From Streptomyces sp. NRRL F-5126 (GTDB lineage Bacteria > Actinomycetota > Actinomycetes > Streptomycetales > Streptomycetaceae), in contig NZ_JOFZ01000007.1 of NCBI RefSeq assembly GCF_000721265.1, positions 124,001 to 188,000 of the forward strand: a stretch of DNA of 64,000 nucleotides. Reading direction: 5' to 3'. Positions 33,280 through 41,366 of the stretch are shown here, piece by piece (the stretch's first letter is position 1; each line of letters begins with the position of its first letter). Position numbers and translations under genes: made by a program. Under the pieces are notes generated by a model. That model was not told the origin of the DNA and searched no databases. It saw only the letters and a program-made list of their open reading frames with translations.

Positions 33280-34323
33280 ATGCCCCGCCCCATCTGGACA
33301 GGCGCCGTCTCGTTCGGGCTCGTGACGATCCCGGTCCGCGTCACCGGCGCCTCCGAGAACCGGGGCGTGCGCTTCCACCGCATCCATCTGGAGGACGGCG
33401 GGCGCGTACGCAACCAGAAGCGGTGCGAGCTGGACGACGAGATCGTCACCGAGGACGACATCGGCAAGGGGTACGAGCTCTCCAAGGACCACATCGTCCC
33501 GGTCTCCGACGACGAGCTCGACGCCATACCGCTGCCCTCCGCCAAGACCGTCGAGATCATCGCCTTCATGGACCGCGACGCGATCGACCCCGTACGGCTC
33601 GGCCAGAGCTTCTACCTGGAGGCCTCGGGCCAGGCCGCCGCCAAGCCGTACGTGCTGCTGCGGCGGGCCCTGGAGCGCAGCGGCAGGGTCGCCGTCACCA
33701 AGCTCGCCCTGCGCGGACGGGAGCGCCTGGCGATCCTCGACATCCGCGACGACGCGCTGACCCTGCACACCATGCACTGGCCCGACGAGGTCCGCTCGCC
33801 CGGCGAGCTCGCCCCCCGGCCCGTCGACCTCTCGGAGGACGAGGTCGCTCAGGCGATGTCGCTGATCGACGGCATGACAACCGACGACCTGTCCCAGTTC
33901 CACGACGAGTACCGCCACGCCGTCGAGGAGTTGCTCGCCGCGCGGGCCGAGGGCCGCGAGCCGCCGAAGGCCGAGCAGGGGACGGAGCCGGGCAAGGTGG
34001 TCGACATGATGACCGCACTCGAGCAGAGCGTCGAGAGGGCCAGGCAGTCGCGCGGCGGGGGAGGCGGGAAGGCGACGGTGCACGAGATGACCGGCAGGAA
34101 GGACACGGCCGGGAGGACCGCCGGGAAAGGGCCGGCGAAGAAGAAGGCCGCGGCCAAGGCGCCGGCCGGGAAGGCGGCAGCCGGTAAGGGGGCGGCCGCG
34201 AAAACGGCGGGCAAGAAGACCACCGCGAAGAAGACCACCGACGGAAAGGCAGCGGCCAAGAAGGCGGCGGGGAAGAAGACGGCCGCGAAGAAGGCCCCAC
34301 CCCGGCACCGCAAGGCCTCCTGA
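33280..34323 (+). CDS. ku: Ku protein (non-homologous end joining)
   Basis: A 347-aa bacterial Ku. The core domain (about residues 1-255) has WTGAVSFGLVTIPVRV, HRIHLEDGGRVRNQKRCELDDEIV and PYVLLRRALERSGRVAVTKLALRGRERLAIL. It forms the homodimeric ring that binds double-strand ends and recruits LigD. A C-terminal tail of about 75 residues is almost only Lys/Ala/Gly/Thr in repeats such as AAAKAPAGKAAAGKG, like histone H1 tails; such tails help Ku slide inward on DNA and bind ends. The partner polymerase domain is encoded at 24.5 kb, but no ATP-dependent ligase is in the window. Confidence 0.93.
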   Translation: MPRPIWTGAVSFGLVTIPVRVTGASENRGVRFHRIHLEDGGRVRNQKRCELDDEIVTEDDIGKGYELSKDHIVPVSDDELDAIPLPSAKTVEIIAFMDRDAIDPVRLGQSFYLEASGQAAAKPYVLLRRALERSGRVAVTKLALRGRERLAILDIRDDALTLHTMHWPDEVRSPGELAPRPVDLSEDEVAQAMSLIDGMTTDDLSQFHDEYRHAVEELLAARAEGREPPKAEQGTEPGKVVDMMTALEQSVERARQSRGGGGGKATVHEMTGRKDTAGRTAGKGPAKKKAAAKAPAGKAAAGKGAAAKTAGKKTTAKKTTDGKAAAKKAAGKKTAAKKAPPRHRKAS

Positions 34324-34347
34324 GCCCCGCCGGTCGGCGAGCAGGTC

Positions 34348-34371
34348 GCCGGGTACGACCGCGCACCCGGC
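34348..34371 (+). terminator. Probable terminator after ku
   Basis: GCCGGGT (34348-34354) pairs with ACCCGGC (34365-34371) around a 10-nt loop, 24 nt after the ku stop codon. No U-tract follows. Confidence 0.45.
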
Positions 34372-34475
34372 GGCACGGTGCGCCGCCGGCGACTGTCGGC
34401 TCGCCCGGCCGGGGCACATCGCGACGGGACACATCCCAGGCCGCGCGGCCCGGGGCCGATGTCAGTGGCCGCCGG

Positions 34476-34481
34476 TAGATT
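34476..34481 (+). promoter_or_regulatory. -10 box TAGATT placed for a leaderless transcript
   Basis: TAGATT ends 8 nt before the ATG of the alpha/beta hydrolase, and no Shine-Dalgarno sequence is visible. Transcription would start at or next to the A of the ATG. A clear -35 box is not seen. Confidence 0.4.
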
Positions 34482-34489
34482 GCACCGGC

Positions 34490-35326
34490 ATGAGGGAGAC
34501 CGATGTGCCCCTGCCCGACGGGGGCGTCCTGCATGTCTACGACACGGGCGAAGGCGATCGCCTCGCCGTCCTCTGGCACCACGGCACGCCCAACACGGGC
34601 GCCCCGCCCCGCCCCCTGTTCCCCGCCTCCGAGCGGCTCGGCATCCGCTGGATCTCCTACGACCGCCCCGGCTACGGCGGCTCGACGCCCAGGCCCGGCC
34701 GCGACGTGGCCTCGGCCGCCGGGTACGCGGCGCTGGCCGCCGACGCGCTCGGCGTCGGCCGGTTCGCCGTCATGGGCCACTCGGGCGGCGGCCCGCACGC
34801 GCTCGCCTGCGCCGCGCTGCTGGGGGAGCGGGTCGTCGCGGCGGTCGCGGGGGCGTCGCTCGCGCCCTACGGCGCGCCCGGTCTCGACTACTTCGCGGGC
34901 ATGGCGGCGTCCGGCGTGTTGTCGCTGTCCACCGCGGCGCGCGGGCGCGCCGAGAAGGAGCGCCTCCAGGAATCGGGGATTCCGTATGACCCCGAGTTCA
35001 CCGCTGCCGACCTCGCCGCGCTGCACGGCCCGTGGTCCTGGTTCGACGAGGTGGTCGGCGCGGGGGTGGCATCGGGCCATGCCCCGGTGGTCGACGACGA
35101 CCTGGCCTACGTCGCGCCGTGGGGGTTCGAGCCGGCGCAGGTGCGTGTCCCGGTCCTGCTGCTGCACGGCGGCCTCGACCGGATCGCCCCCGTCGCCCAC
35201 GCGCGCTGGCTCGCCGTGCATCTTCCGGCGGCCGAGTTGCGGGTCGGCGAGGAGGACGGCCACATCTCGGTGCTCACCGCGGGCGACGAGGCGCTCGGCT
35301 GGATCCGCGAGCGCGCCGGCGGGTGA
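34490..35326 (+). CDS. Alpha/beta hydrolase
   Basis: A 278-aa cytoplasmic hydrolase. The oxyanion loop is WHHGTPNTGA, the nucleophile elbow is VMGHSGGGPHAL with S98, the acid is in LLLHGGLDRIAPV, and the catalytic His is in EEDGHISVL. These features fit esterases, epoxide hydrolases or lactonases; the substrate is not evident. It is a single gene, convergent with the thioesterase gene with only 7 nt between their stops. Confidence 0.85.
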   Translation: MRETDVPLPDGGVLHVYDTGEGDRLAVLWHHGTPNTGAPPRPLFPASERLGIRWISYDRPGYGGSTPRPGRDVASAAGYAALAADALGVGRFAVMGHSGGGPHALACAALLGERVVAAVAGASLAPYGAPGLDYFAGMAASGVLSLSTAARGRAEKERLQESGIPYDPEFTAADLAALHGPWSWFDEVVGAGVASGHAPVVDDDLAYVAPWGFEPAQVRVPVLLLHGGLDRIAPVAHARWLAVHLPAAELRVGEEDGHISVLTAGDEALGWIRERAGG

Positions 35327-35333
35327 GGATCCG

Positions 35334-35828
35334 TCAGGCGCCGCCCTGCCCACGGCTCGCCGCACGGCTCGCGGCACGCTCGGCGCGGCGTTTGGCCGCA
35401 TGCTCGTGCAGAGCCCGCTCCTCGGGCGTCACCGGGACGAGCGCGGGCACGGCGTGCGGGGTGCCGTCGGCGTCCACCGCGACGAACGTGAGGTGCGCGG
35501 TGACCACCTCGGTCGCGGGGCCAGGCGCGTTCCACCGCTCGGCGGTGACACGCACGCCGACGTCCATCGAGGTCCGGCCCGCGTACTCCACCTGGGCGTT
35601 CACGGTGAGCAGGTCACCCACCCTGGCGGGCGCGATGAAGCTCATCCGGTCCACGGACGCCGTGACGGCCGGGCAGCCCGCGTGACGGGCCGCGGCGGCA
35701 CCCGCCGCGTCGTCCACGAGCTTCATGACGACACCGCCGTGCACGGTCCCGTACAGGTTGGTGTCGTGGGCGGACATGATGTGTGCGAGCGTGACCGTCG
35801 AGTCCGCCGGTGATTTCTTGTCTTCCAT
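35334..35828 (-). CDS. Acyl-CoA thioesterase, hotdog fold
   Basis: A 164-aa hotdog protein with an HDTNLYGTVHGGVVMKLVDDAAGAAAARHAG active-site stretch and VDRMSFIAPARVGDLLTVNAQVEYAGRTSMDVGVRV. This is the pattern of YciA/BACH-like acyl-CoA thioesterases that release CoA from fatty acyl-CoA. The last 25 residues are Arg/Ala-rich and probably disordered. The ATG at 35828 removes a long spurious extension of the open frame. It is downstream of the TetR gene on the same strand with a gap of 113 nt. Confidence 0.87.
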   Translation of the reverse strand: MEDKKSPADSTVTLAHIMSAHDTNLYGTVHGGVVMKLVDDAAGAAAARHAGCPAVTASVDRMSFIAPARVGDLLTVNAQVEYAGRTSMDVGVRVTAERWNAPGPATEVVTAHLTFVAVDADGTPHAVPALVPVTPEERALHEHAAKRRAERAASRAASRGQGGA

Positions 35829-35941
35829 GGTCTTTCTCGTGCCGGAGCCGTCCGCCGCGCAGGGGGCGCGACCTGCCCAGTCTCCCAGCGCCCGTGGCGG
35901 CGGGCACCCCGGGGGCCCGGCCGCGGCCGGGCGCGCGGGGG

Positions 35942-36568
35942 TCAGCCGGCGGTCGCCGAGGGCGCGCTGACGGACCGGCTGTGCCGGTCCACGATTCCCT
36001 CGACGATCCGCATCAGCCGGTCCCCTGCCTCGGCGATGCTTGCGTTCTGCGTGCTGACCTGCGCCCCTTCGAGTACGAAGGTGATCTCGGCCGTGGCCTG
36101 CACCGGATCGGACATCCCGGCAGCCTCGCACATGGCGGCGAGCCTGCGGGCCTGGAGGGCCTTGTGCTCCTCGACCACCTGCCGTGCCGGATGGCCGCGG
36201 TCGGGCAGTTCGGCAAGCGAGTTGATGAACGGGCAGCCCCGGTGCGAGATCGCCGGAAGTCCCTCGGCGATGAAGCGGGCCAGGCCGAGGATCTGCTCCC
36301 TCGGCAGGCCCGGATGCTCGGCCTCGACGCGGTCGAAGGCGGCCTGGTACTGGGCCGCGACGATCCGCAGCCACTCCGCGACCAGCGCGTCCTTGGTCTC
36401 GAAGTGCCGGTAGATGGCCATCTTGGTCGTCCCGGCCCGCTCCGCGATCGCCTGGACGCCCACCCTCCTGATCCCCTCGCGCTGGAAGAGCTCTTCGGCG
36501 GCGTCGAGGATGCGTTCGCGCGGCGGCAGTGTCGCCACCCTGCTCGGCCTTGCCGCCGTCGATGCCAT
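35942..36568 (-). CDS. TetR family transcriptional regulator
   Basis: A 208-aa repressor. The N-terminal helix-turn-helix (RERILDAAEELFQREGIRRVGVQAIAERAGTTKMAIYRHFETKDALVAEWLR) occupies about residues 17-68. The C-terminal helical ligand domain contains CPFINSLAELPDRGHPARQVVEEHK, a segment common to many short-chain or aromatic-responsive TetR proteins. It is divergent from the amidase gene. A CGATACC-type palindrome in the shared 130-nt promoter region is its likely operator, so it probably represses itself and the amidase. Confidence 0.88.
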   Translation of the reverse strand: MASTAARPSRVATLPPRERILDAAEELFQREGIRRVGVQAIAERAGTTKMAIYRHFETKDALVAEWLRIVAAQYQAAFDRVEAEHPGLPREQILGLARFIAEGLPAISHRGCPFINSLAELPDRGHPARQVVEEHKALQARRLAAMCEAAGMSDPVQATAEITFVLEGAQVSTQNASIAEAGDRLMRIVEGIVDRHSRSVSAPSATAG

Positions 36569-36638
36569 GGCTGCTCCGTGTCGTCGGGTTCGTCGTCGGG
36601 CCTCTCACCCTGCTGCTACGGTACCAGTCCGTTCCATG

Positions 36639-36656
36639 CGATACCGTTGGGTATCG
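36639..36656. promoter_or_regulatory. TetR operator palindrome CGATACC-GTTG-GGTATCG
   Basis: An 18-bp perfect inverted repeat with a 4-nt centre lies between the divergent TetR and amidase genes. Another GGTATC half-site lies just downstream (about 36670-36675). Position and symmetry fit TetR autoregulation. Confidence 0.65.
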
Positions 36657-36698
36657 TAAAGGACCGGTCGGTATCATCTTGATGTACTGGGAGCGGCA

Positions 36699-38150
36699 GT
36701 GAAACTTTCCGAATACGTGCGGTTCGACGCGGTCGGGCTGGCGGGGCTCGTGGCCGACGGCGAGGTGAGCACGGGGGAACTGGAAGCGGCGGCACGCGAG
36801 GCCGCGCGGACGGTCAACCCGTGGATCAACGCCGTCGTGGAGACCTGGCCGGCGGACGACGAGCCCGCCCCCGGCAGTGCCCCATTGGCCGGGGTCCCGT
36901 TCCTGATCAAGGACATCGGAGTGTCGATGGCCGGACGGCGGGCGGAGCTCGGCAGCCGGCTCGCGGCGGGCCATGTCGCGGCCGCCGACTCCTTCCTGAT
37001 GCGACGCTTCCGCCGCGCCGGCCTCGTGACGTTCGGGCGCACCGCGACCCCTGAGCTGGCCTACAGCATCACGACGGAGCCCGTGCTGTACGGCGCGACC
37101 CGCAACCCGTGGGACCCGCGGCGCAGCGCGGGAGGATCAAGCGGCGGCGCGGGCGCGGCGGTCGCCGCGGGGGTGGTACCCCTCGCGCACGCCACCGACG
37201 CCGCCGGCTCGATACGCATCCCGGCCGCGTGCAACGGCCTGTTCGGCATGAAACCCACCCGCGGCAGGGTCTCGGCGGGTCCCGACTTCGACGAGGTGTT
37301 CAGCGGGCTGGCCGTGCAGGGAAGCGTCAGCCGTACCGTGCGCGACAGTGCCGTGCTGCTCGACCGGGTCCGCGGCCCGGAACCGGGCGACCCCTACTTC
37401 GCCCAGGAGCCGTCCCGGCCTTACGCGCAGGAGGTCACCCGTACCCCGGGTGCCCTGCGGATCGGCGTCCTCACCCACGCGTGGGGCGGACGCCGCACCG
37501 CCGCACCCGTGTCGGACGCCCTCACGCGCACGGTGCGCCTGCTCGAATCCCTCGGCCACCACGTGGAGGAGGCCGATGTCCGGCTCGGGGCCGGCTGGGA
37601 CGAATTCACCGAGGCCACCGCCCGGCTGATGGCGGCGAACCTCACGGCAACGATCGACGAGCTGGCCGCCGCCTTCGACCGGCCCGTCGACCCGTCCACC
37701 CTGGAGCGCGCGACGCTGGCAGGCCACCACTACGGGCAGCAGGTCAGCGGCGCCCGGATCGTCGCCGCTCTCGCGACCCGAAACCGGGTCGCCCGAACCC
37801 TGGCCGAGTACTTCGCCACCTACGACGTGCTCCTCACCCCGACCCTGCCCGATCTCCCCATGCCCCTCGGTGCCCACGCCGAGGGCGCGGAGGGGCTGGA
37901 CGGCCTCGGCCTGTTGCGCCGGCTCTTCGACACCTCGCCGTTCAGTGCCGTGTTCAACATGACCGGCACGCCCGCCATGTCGGTTCCCCTGGCGGCCGAC
38001 GCCGGGACGAAGCTCCCCATCGGCATGCAGTTCGCGGCGGGCTACGGGCTCGAAGGCCTGCTCTTCCGCCTCGCGGGGCAGCTCGAACAGGCGAGTCCGT
38101 GGTCGGGCCGTGTCCCCGAGGTGTGGGCCGGCGCCCCCGCGGGGAGCTGA
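36699..38150 (+). CDS. Amidase (amidase signature family)
   Basis: A 483-aa amidase. The Ser-cisSer-Lys triad is visible as K71 ([11 protein letters not shown]), S147 ([16 protein letters not shown]) and S171 ([13 protein letters not shown]). Members hydrolyse amides such as 6-aminohexanoate oligomers, indole acetamide, aryl-acylamides or peptide amides. The start is GTG at 36699 with GGGAG upstream. Control by the divergent TetR repressor is likely, so it may act on a xenobiotic or plant-derived amide that is also the inducer. The downstream minus-strand gene converges on it. Confidence 0.88.
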   Translation: MKLSEYVRFDAVGLAGLVADGEVSTGELEAAAREAARTVNPWINAVVETWPADDEPAPGSAPLAGVPFLIKDIGVSMAGRRAELGSRLAAGHVAAADSFLMRRFRRAGLVTFGRTATPELAYSITTEPVLYGATRNPWDPRRSAGGSSGGAGAAVAAGVVPLAHATDAAGSIRIPAACNGLFGMKPTRGRVSAGPDFDEVFSGLAVQGSVSRTVRDSAVLLDRVRGPEPGDPYFAQEPSRPYAQEVTRTPGALRIGVLTHAWGGRRTAAPVSDALTRTVRLLESLGHHVEEADVRLGAGWDEFTEATARLMAANLTATIDELAAAFDRPVDPSTLERATLAGHHYGQQVSGARIVAALATRNRVARTLAEYFATYDVLLTPTLPDLPMPLGAHAEGAEGLDGLGLLRRLFDTSPFSAVFNMTGTPAMSVPLAADAGTKLPIGMQFAAGYGLEGLLFRLAGQLEQASPWSGRVPEVWAGAPAGS

Positions 38151-38192
38151 GCCCTGTTCCGGACGGCCGATGCTCCGGGAGTTGTGGCCCCG

Positions 38193-39101
38193 TCAGGCCG
38201 CGGTCCGGCCCGCGCGCTCCGCGAGCGCCAGGACGCGCCGCGCGGACGCGACCACCGCAGGGTCCACGAACCTGCCGTCCGGCAGGGCCAGCGCGCCGGG
38301 TTCGGCCGCGGCCGCCTCGACCGTCTCGCGCGCAGCCGCGACCTCCCGGGCGTCCGGCAGGAACGCCCGCTCGATGACGGGCAGCTGGCGCGGGTGGATC
38401 GCGGCCCTGCCGAGGAACCCGAGGGCGCGGGCGCGCCGGCAGGACGCCTCAAGGCCCGCCAGGTCGCGCACGTCCGGGTAGACGGACTGCGCGGGCGGGG
38501 CGAGGCCCGCGGCACGGGCCGCGACGACCGCGCGCACCCGCGGCCAGGTCAGCGCGTCCTCGCCGGCCAGGCCGAGGTCCGCGCGCAGGTCCGCCTCGCC
38601 GAGCGCGATGCCGCGCACCGCGGGGTGGGACGAGGCGACGGCGAACGCGTTCTCCACGCCGAGCGCCGACTCGAGCAGCGGGTACAGCGCGGGCACGGCC
38701 GCATCGGTGCCGGCCGCCTGCCGCACAGCGTCGACGACGCCCGCCACGTCCGCCGCCGAGGCCACCTTCGGCAGCCGCAGCCCGCCGAGGCCCGGCAGCC
38801 CGGCCAGGGCCGCGAGGTCGGCGGCGGCCCGCGACCCCCCGAGCGCGTTGACCCTGACGTGCACGGCGCACGGGCCGGGGACGGGGTCGGCCAGCAGTTC
38901 GGCCGTGGCGTCGCGCGCGTACTCCTTGCGGCCGGCCGCGACGGCGTCCTCCAGGTCGACGACGACGACGTCGGCCCCGGATCGCAGCGCCTTCGCCACC
39001 ACATCGGGCCGGTCGCCCGGCGCGTAGAGCCAGGTCAGGAAGGCCGGTGCGGAGCCCTCGCACACGGAGGGCGCGGTATCGGCCCGGGCGGTCGTGTTCA
39101 C
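38193..39101 (-). CDS. CoA-ester lyase, HpcH/HpaI (CitE-like) family
   Basis: A 302-aa TIM-barrel lyase: TWLYAPGDRPDVVAKALRSGADVVVVDLEDAV, CAVHVRVNAL, GLRLPKVASAADV, YPLLESALGVENAF and the metal-binding GIALGEADLRADLG. Such enzymes cleave malyl-, citramalyl- or citryl-CoA-type thioesters to acetyl-CoA plus an oxo acid. The GTG start overlaps the stop of the CoA transferase gene by 4 nt, so it is the second gene of a transferase/lyase pair: activate a dicarboxylic acid with CoA, then split it. The acid itself is not shown by the sequence. Confidence 0.85.
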   Translation of the reverse strand: MNTTARADTAPSVCEGSAPAFLTWLYAPGDRPDVVAKALRSGADVVVVDLEDAVAAGRKEYARDATAELLADPVPGPCAVHVRVNALGGSRAAADLAALAGLPGLGGLRLPKVASAADVAGVVDAVRQAAGTDAAVPALYPLLESALGVENAFAVASSHPAVRGIALGEADLRADLGLAGEDALTWPRVRAVVAARAAGLAPPAQSVYPDVRDLAGLEASCRRARALGFLGRAAIHPRQLPVIERAFLPDAREVAAARETVEAAAAEPGALALPDGRFVDPAVVASARRVLALAERAGRTAA

Positions 39102-40363
39102 AGAGTTCCCTTCTCGCGCAGCGCGCTGATCTCCGACTCGCTCATGCCGAGTTCGGCGAGAATCCCGCTGGTGTCGGCGCCGTGCGGGCGGCCCGTCCAG
39201 CGGATGGCGCCCGGCGTGCCGGACAGGCGGAAGAGGACGTTCTGCATCCGCACCCGCCCCAGCTCGCCGTCCTCGACGTCGGCGACGGTGCCGAGCGCCC
39301 GGTACTGCGGGTCCTCCATCACGTCCCGCACGTCGTAGACGGGCGCGACGGCGGCCTGGGCCTCCTCGAAGGCGGCCACCACCTCGTCACGGTCGTGGCG
39401 GGCTATCCAGGCGCTGACCACCGCGTCGATCTCGTCCGCGTGCTCGGCCCGGCCCGTGCCGGTGGCGAACCAGGGTTCTTCCGTGAATTCCGGGTGACCC
39501 ACGAGGCGCAGTACCCGTTCCGCGACGGACTGGGCGGACGACGACACCGCGAGCCATCTGCCGTCCGCCGTGCGGTACGTGTTGCGCGGCGCGTTGTTGA
39601 CGGACCTGTTCCCGGTCCTCGGCTGCACGTAGCCGAGCTGGTCGTACCAGAGCAGCTGCGGGCCGAGCACCGCGAGCATCGGCTCGATGATCGCCAGGTC
39701 GACGACCTGCCCCGCGCCGGTGCGCTCACGCCCCGCGAGCGCCGTCATCACCGCGTACGCCGTGGCGAGCCCGGCGACCGAGTCGGCGAGGCCGAACGGC
39801 GGCAGCGTCGGCGGCCCGTCGGGCTCGCCCGTGGTCGCGGCGAAACCGCTCATCGCCTCGGCGAGCGTGCCGAACCCGGGGCGCCGCGCGTACGGTCCGA
39901 ACTGCCCGAACCCGGTGACCCGGGCCAGCACGAGCCGCGGGTTGACGGCCGAGAGCTCGTCCCAGCCGAGCCCCCACCTCTCCAGCGTTCCGGGGCGGAA
40001 GTTCTCGATGACCACGTCCGCGGTCGCCGCGAGCCGCAGCAGCACATCGCGTCCGTCGGGCGTGGAGAGGTCCAGCGTCAGGTTGCGCTTGTTGCGGCCG
40101 AGGTGGATCCACCACAGGCCCACGCCGTCCTTGGCGGGGCCGTGGCCGCGGGACGGATCGGGCTTGCGCGGGTGCTCGACCTTGATGACCTCGGCGCCGA
40201 AGTCGCCGAGCATCGTCGCGGCGATCGGCCCGGCGAACAGCGTCGCCAGGTCGAGGACGCGCAGCCCGGCCAGGGGGCCGGGGCCCGGCCCTCCCGGAGC
40301 GCTGGTGGCGGCGGGCTCCGGCGGGCAGCCGCCCGGCCGGTCGCCGGGGCGTGGGTCGTGCAT
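39098..40363 (-). CDS. CaiB/BaiF (class III) CoA transferase
   Basis: A 421-aa type III CoA transferase. Family marks: LAGLRVLDLATLFAGPIAATMLGDFGAEVIKVEHP, GLWWIHLGRNKRNLTLDLSTPDGRDVLLRLAATADVVIENFRPGTLERWGLGW, and RPGFGTLAEAMSGFAATTGEPDGPPTLPPFGLADSVAGL with the usual catalytic Asp in the last block. It moves CoA between carboxylic acids. It is coupled to the CitE-like lyase gene downstream. It starts 88 nt after the ribokinase gene on the same strand, so read-through from the large sugar operon is possible, although the GAGG before its ATG allows independent expression. Confidence 0.87.
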   Translation of the reverse strand: MHDPRPGDRPGGCPPEPAATSAPGGPGPGPLAGLRVLDLATLFAGPIAATMLGDFGAEVIKVEHPRKPDPSRGHGPAKDGVGLWWIHLGRNKRNLTLDLSTPDGRDVLLRLAATADVVIENFRPGTLERWGLGWDELSAVNPRLVLARVTGFGQFGPYARRPGFGTLAEAMSGFAATTGEPDGPPTLPPFGLADSVAGLATAYAVMTALAGRERTGAGQVVDLAIIEPMLAVLGPQLLWYDQLGYVQPRTGNRSVNNAPRNTYRTADGRWLAVSSSAQSVAERVLRLVGHPEFTEEPWFATGTGRAEHADEIDAVVSAWIARHDRDEVVAAFEEAQAAVAPVYDVRDVMEDPQYRALGTVADVEDGELGRVRMQNVLFRLSGTPGAIRWTGRPHGADTSGILAELGMSESEISALREKGTL

Positions 40364-40451
40364 GGCGGTACCTCGGTTCTCCGCTGCCTGCCCGGCACGG
40401 GAGGCGCGGTGTTGTGCGGTGGGTGCCGTGTGTGCGGTTCGTGAGGCGGTG

Positions 40452-41366
40452 TCAGGGCGCGGTCGCCGCCAGCCGGTCGACGGCCGACCGGCCGGGCATC
40501 GAGGACGACGCGCCGTGGTGCTGGACGGACAGCGCGGAGGCCGCCGTCGCCCAGCGCAGGGCTTCCTCGGGCCGCCGCCCCTCGCCGAGCGCGACGGCGA
40601 GCGCGCCCACGAAGGTGTCGCCCGCCGCGGTGGTGTCGACGGCCGTGACCCGGCGCGCAGGCACGGCCAGCGTTTCGCCGTCCCTGCTGCTGTACAGGCA
40701 TCCGTCGGAGCCCAGCGTCACCACCACCTCGGGGACCCGTTCGAGCAGCGCGCGTGCCGCCTCGCGGGGGTCGCGCAGCCCGGTGAGCGCCGCGGCCTCG
40801 TGCTCGTTGGGCACCAGCAGGTCCACGAGGGACAGCAGTTCGTCGGGCAGCGGCTGGGCGGGCGCGGGCGTGAGGAGCGTGCGCACCCCGTGCGCCCTCG
40901 CGGCCCGCAGCCCCGCGAGCACGCCGTCGACGGGGGATTCGAGCTGCAGCAGCAGCGCGTCACTGCCGGCCACCACCCGCTCGTCCTCCTCGGTCAGTGA
41001 CGTCACGGTGGCGTTGGCCCCCGGCACCACGACGATGGAGTTGTGCCCGGCGCCGTCCACCACGATGTGCGCGGTGCCGCTGGCGCCCGGCACGGTGCGC
41101 AGCGTCCGCGTGTCCACGCCGGCTTCGTCCAGCACGGCCCGCAGCCGTGGCCCGAGGCAGTCGTCGCCGACTGCGCCGATCATGGCCACGTCGCCGCCGG
41201 CGCGGGCCGCGGCCACGGCCTGGTTGGCGCCCTTGCCGCCCGCGACCGTGCGGAACGACTCGCCGGTGACGGTCTCGCCCCGGCCCGGCGCCACCGGCGC
41301 GTACGCGACGAAGTCCATGTTGGTGGAGCCGAGGACCGCGATCCTCGCCCGTGGTGTGCTCGTCAT
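40452..41366 (-). CDS. rbsK: Ribokinase (PfkB family)
   Basis: A 304-aa PfkB sugar kinase: IAVLGSTNMDFVAYAPVAPGRGETVTGESFRTVAGGKGANQAVAAARAGG at the substrate site, VPNEHEAAALTGL, and the C-terminal PfkB signature DTTAAGDTFVGALAVAL with the catalytic Asp in GDTF. It phosphorylates ribose to ribose 5-phosphate. It is the last gene of a nine-gene operon and overlaps the upstream ADP-ribosylglycohydrolase gene by 4 nt. Placed after four glycohydrolases, it would capture ribose freed from a ribosyl compound. Sugar specificity within PfkB is inferred from context. Confidence 0.85.
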   Translation of the reverse strand: MTSTPRARIAVLGSTNMDFVAYAPVAPGRGETVTGESFRTVAGGKGANQAVAAARAGGDVAMIGAVGDDCLGPRLRAVLDEAGVDTRTLRTVPGASGTAHIVVDGAGHNSIVVVPGANATVTSLTEEDERVVAGSDALLLQLESPVDGVLAGLRAARAHGVRTLLTPAPAQPLPDELLSLVDLLVPNEHEAAALTGLRDPREAARALLERVPEVVVTLGSDGCLYSSRDGETLAVPARRVTAVDTTAAGDTFVGALAVALGEGRRPEEALRWATAASALSVQHHGASSSMPGRSAVDRLAATAP

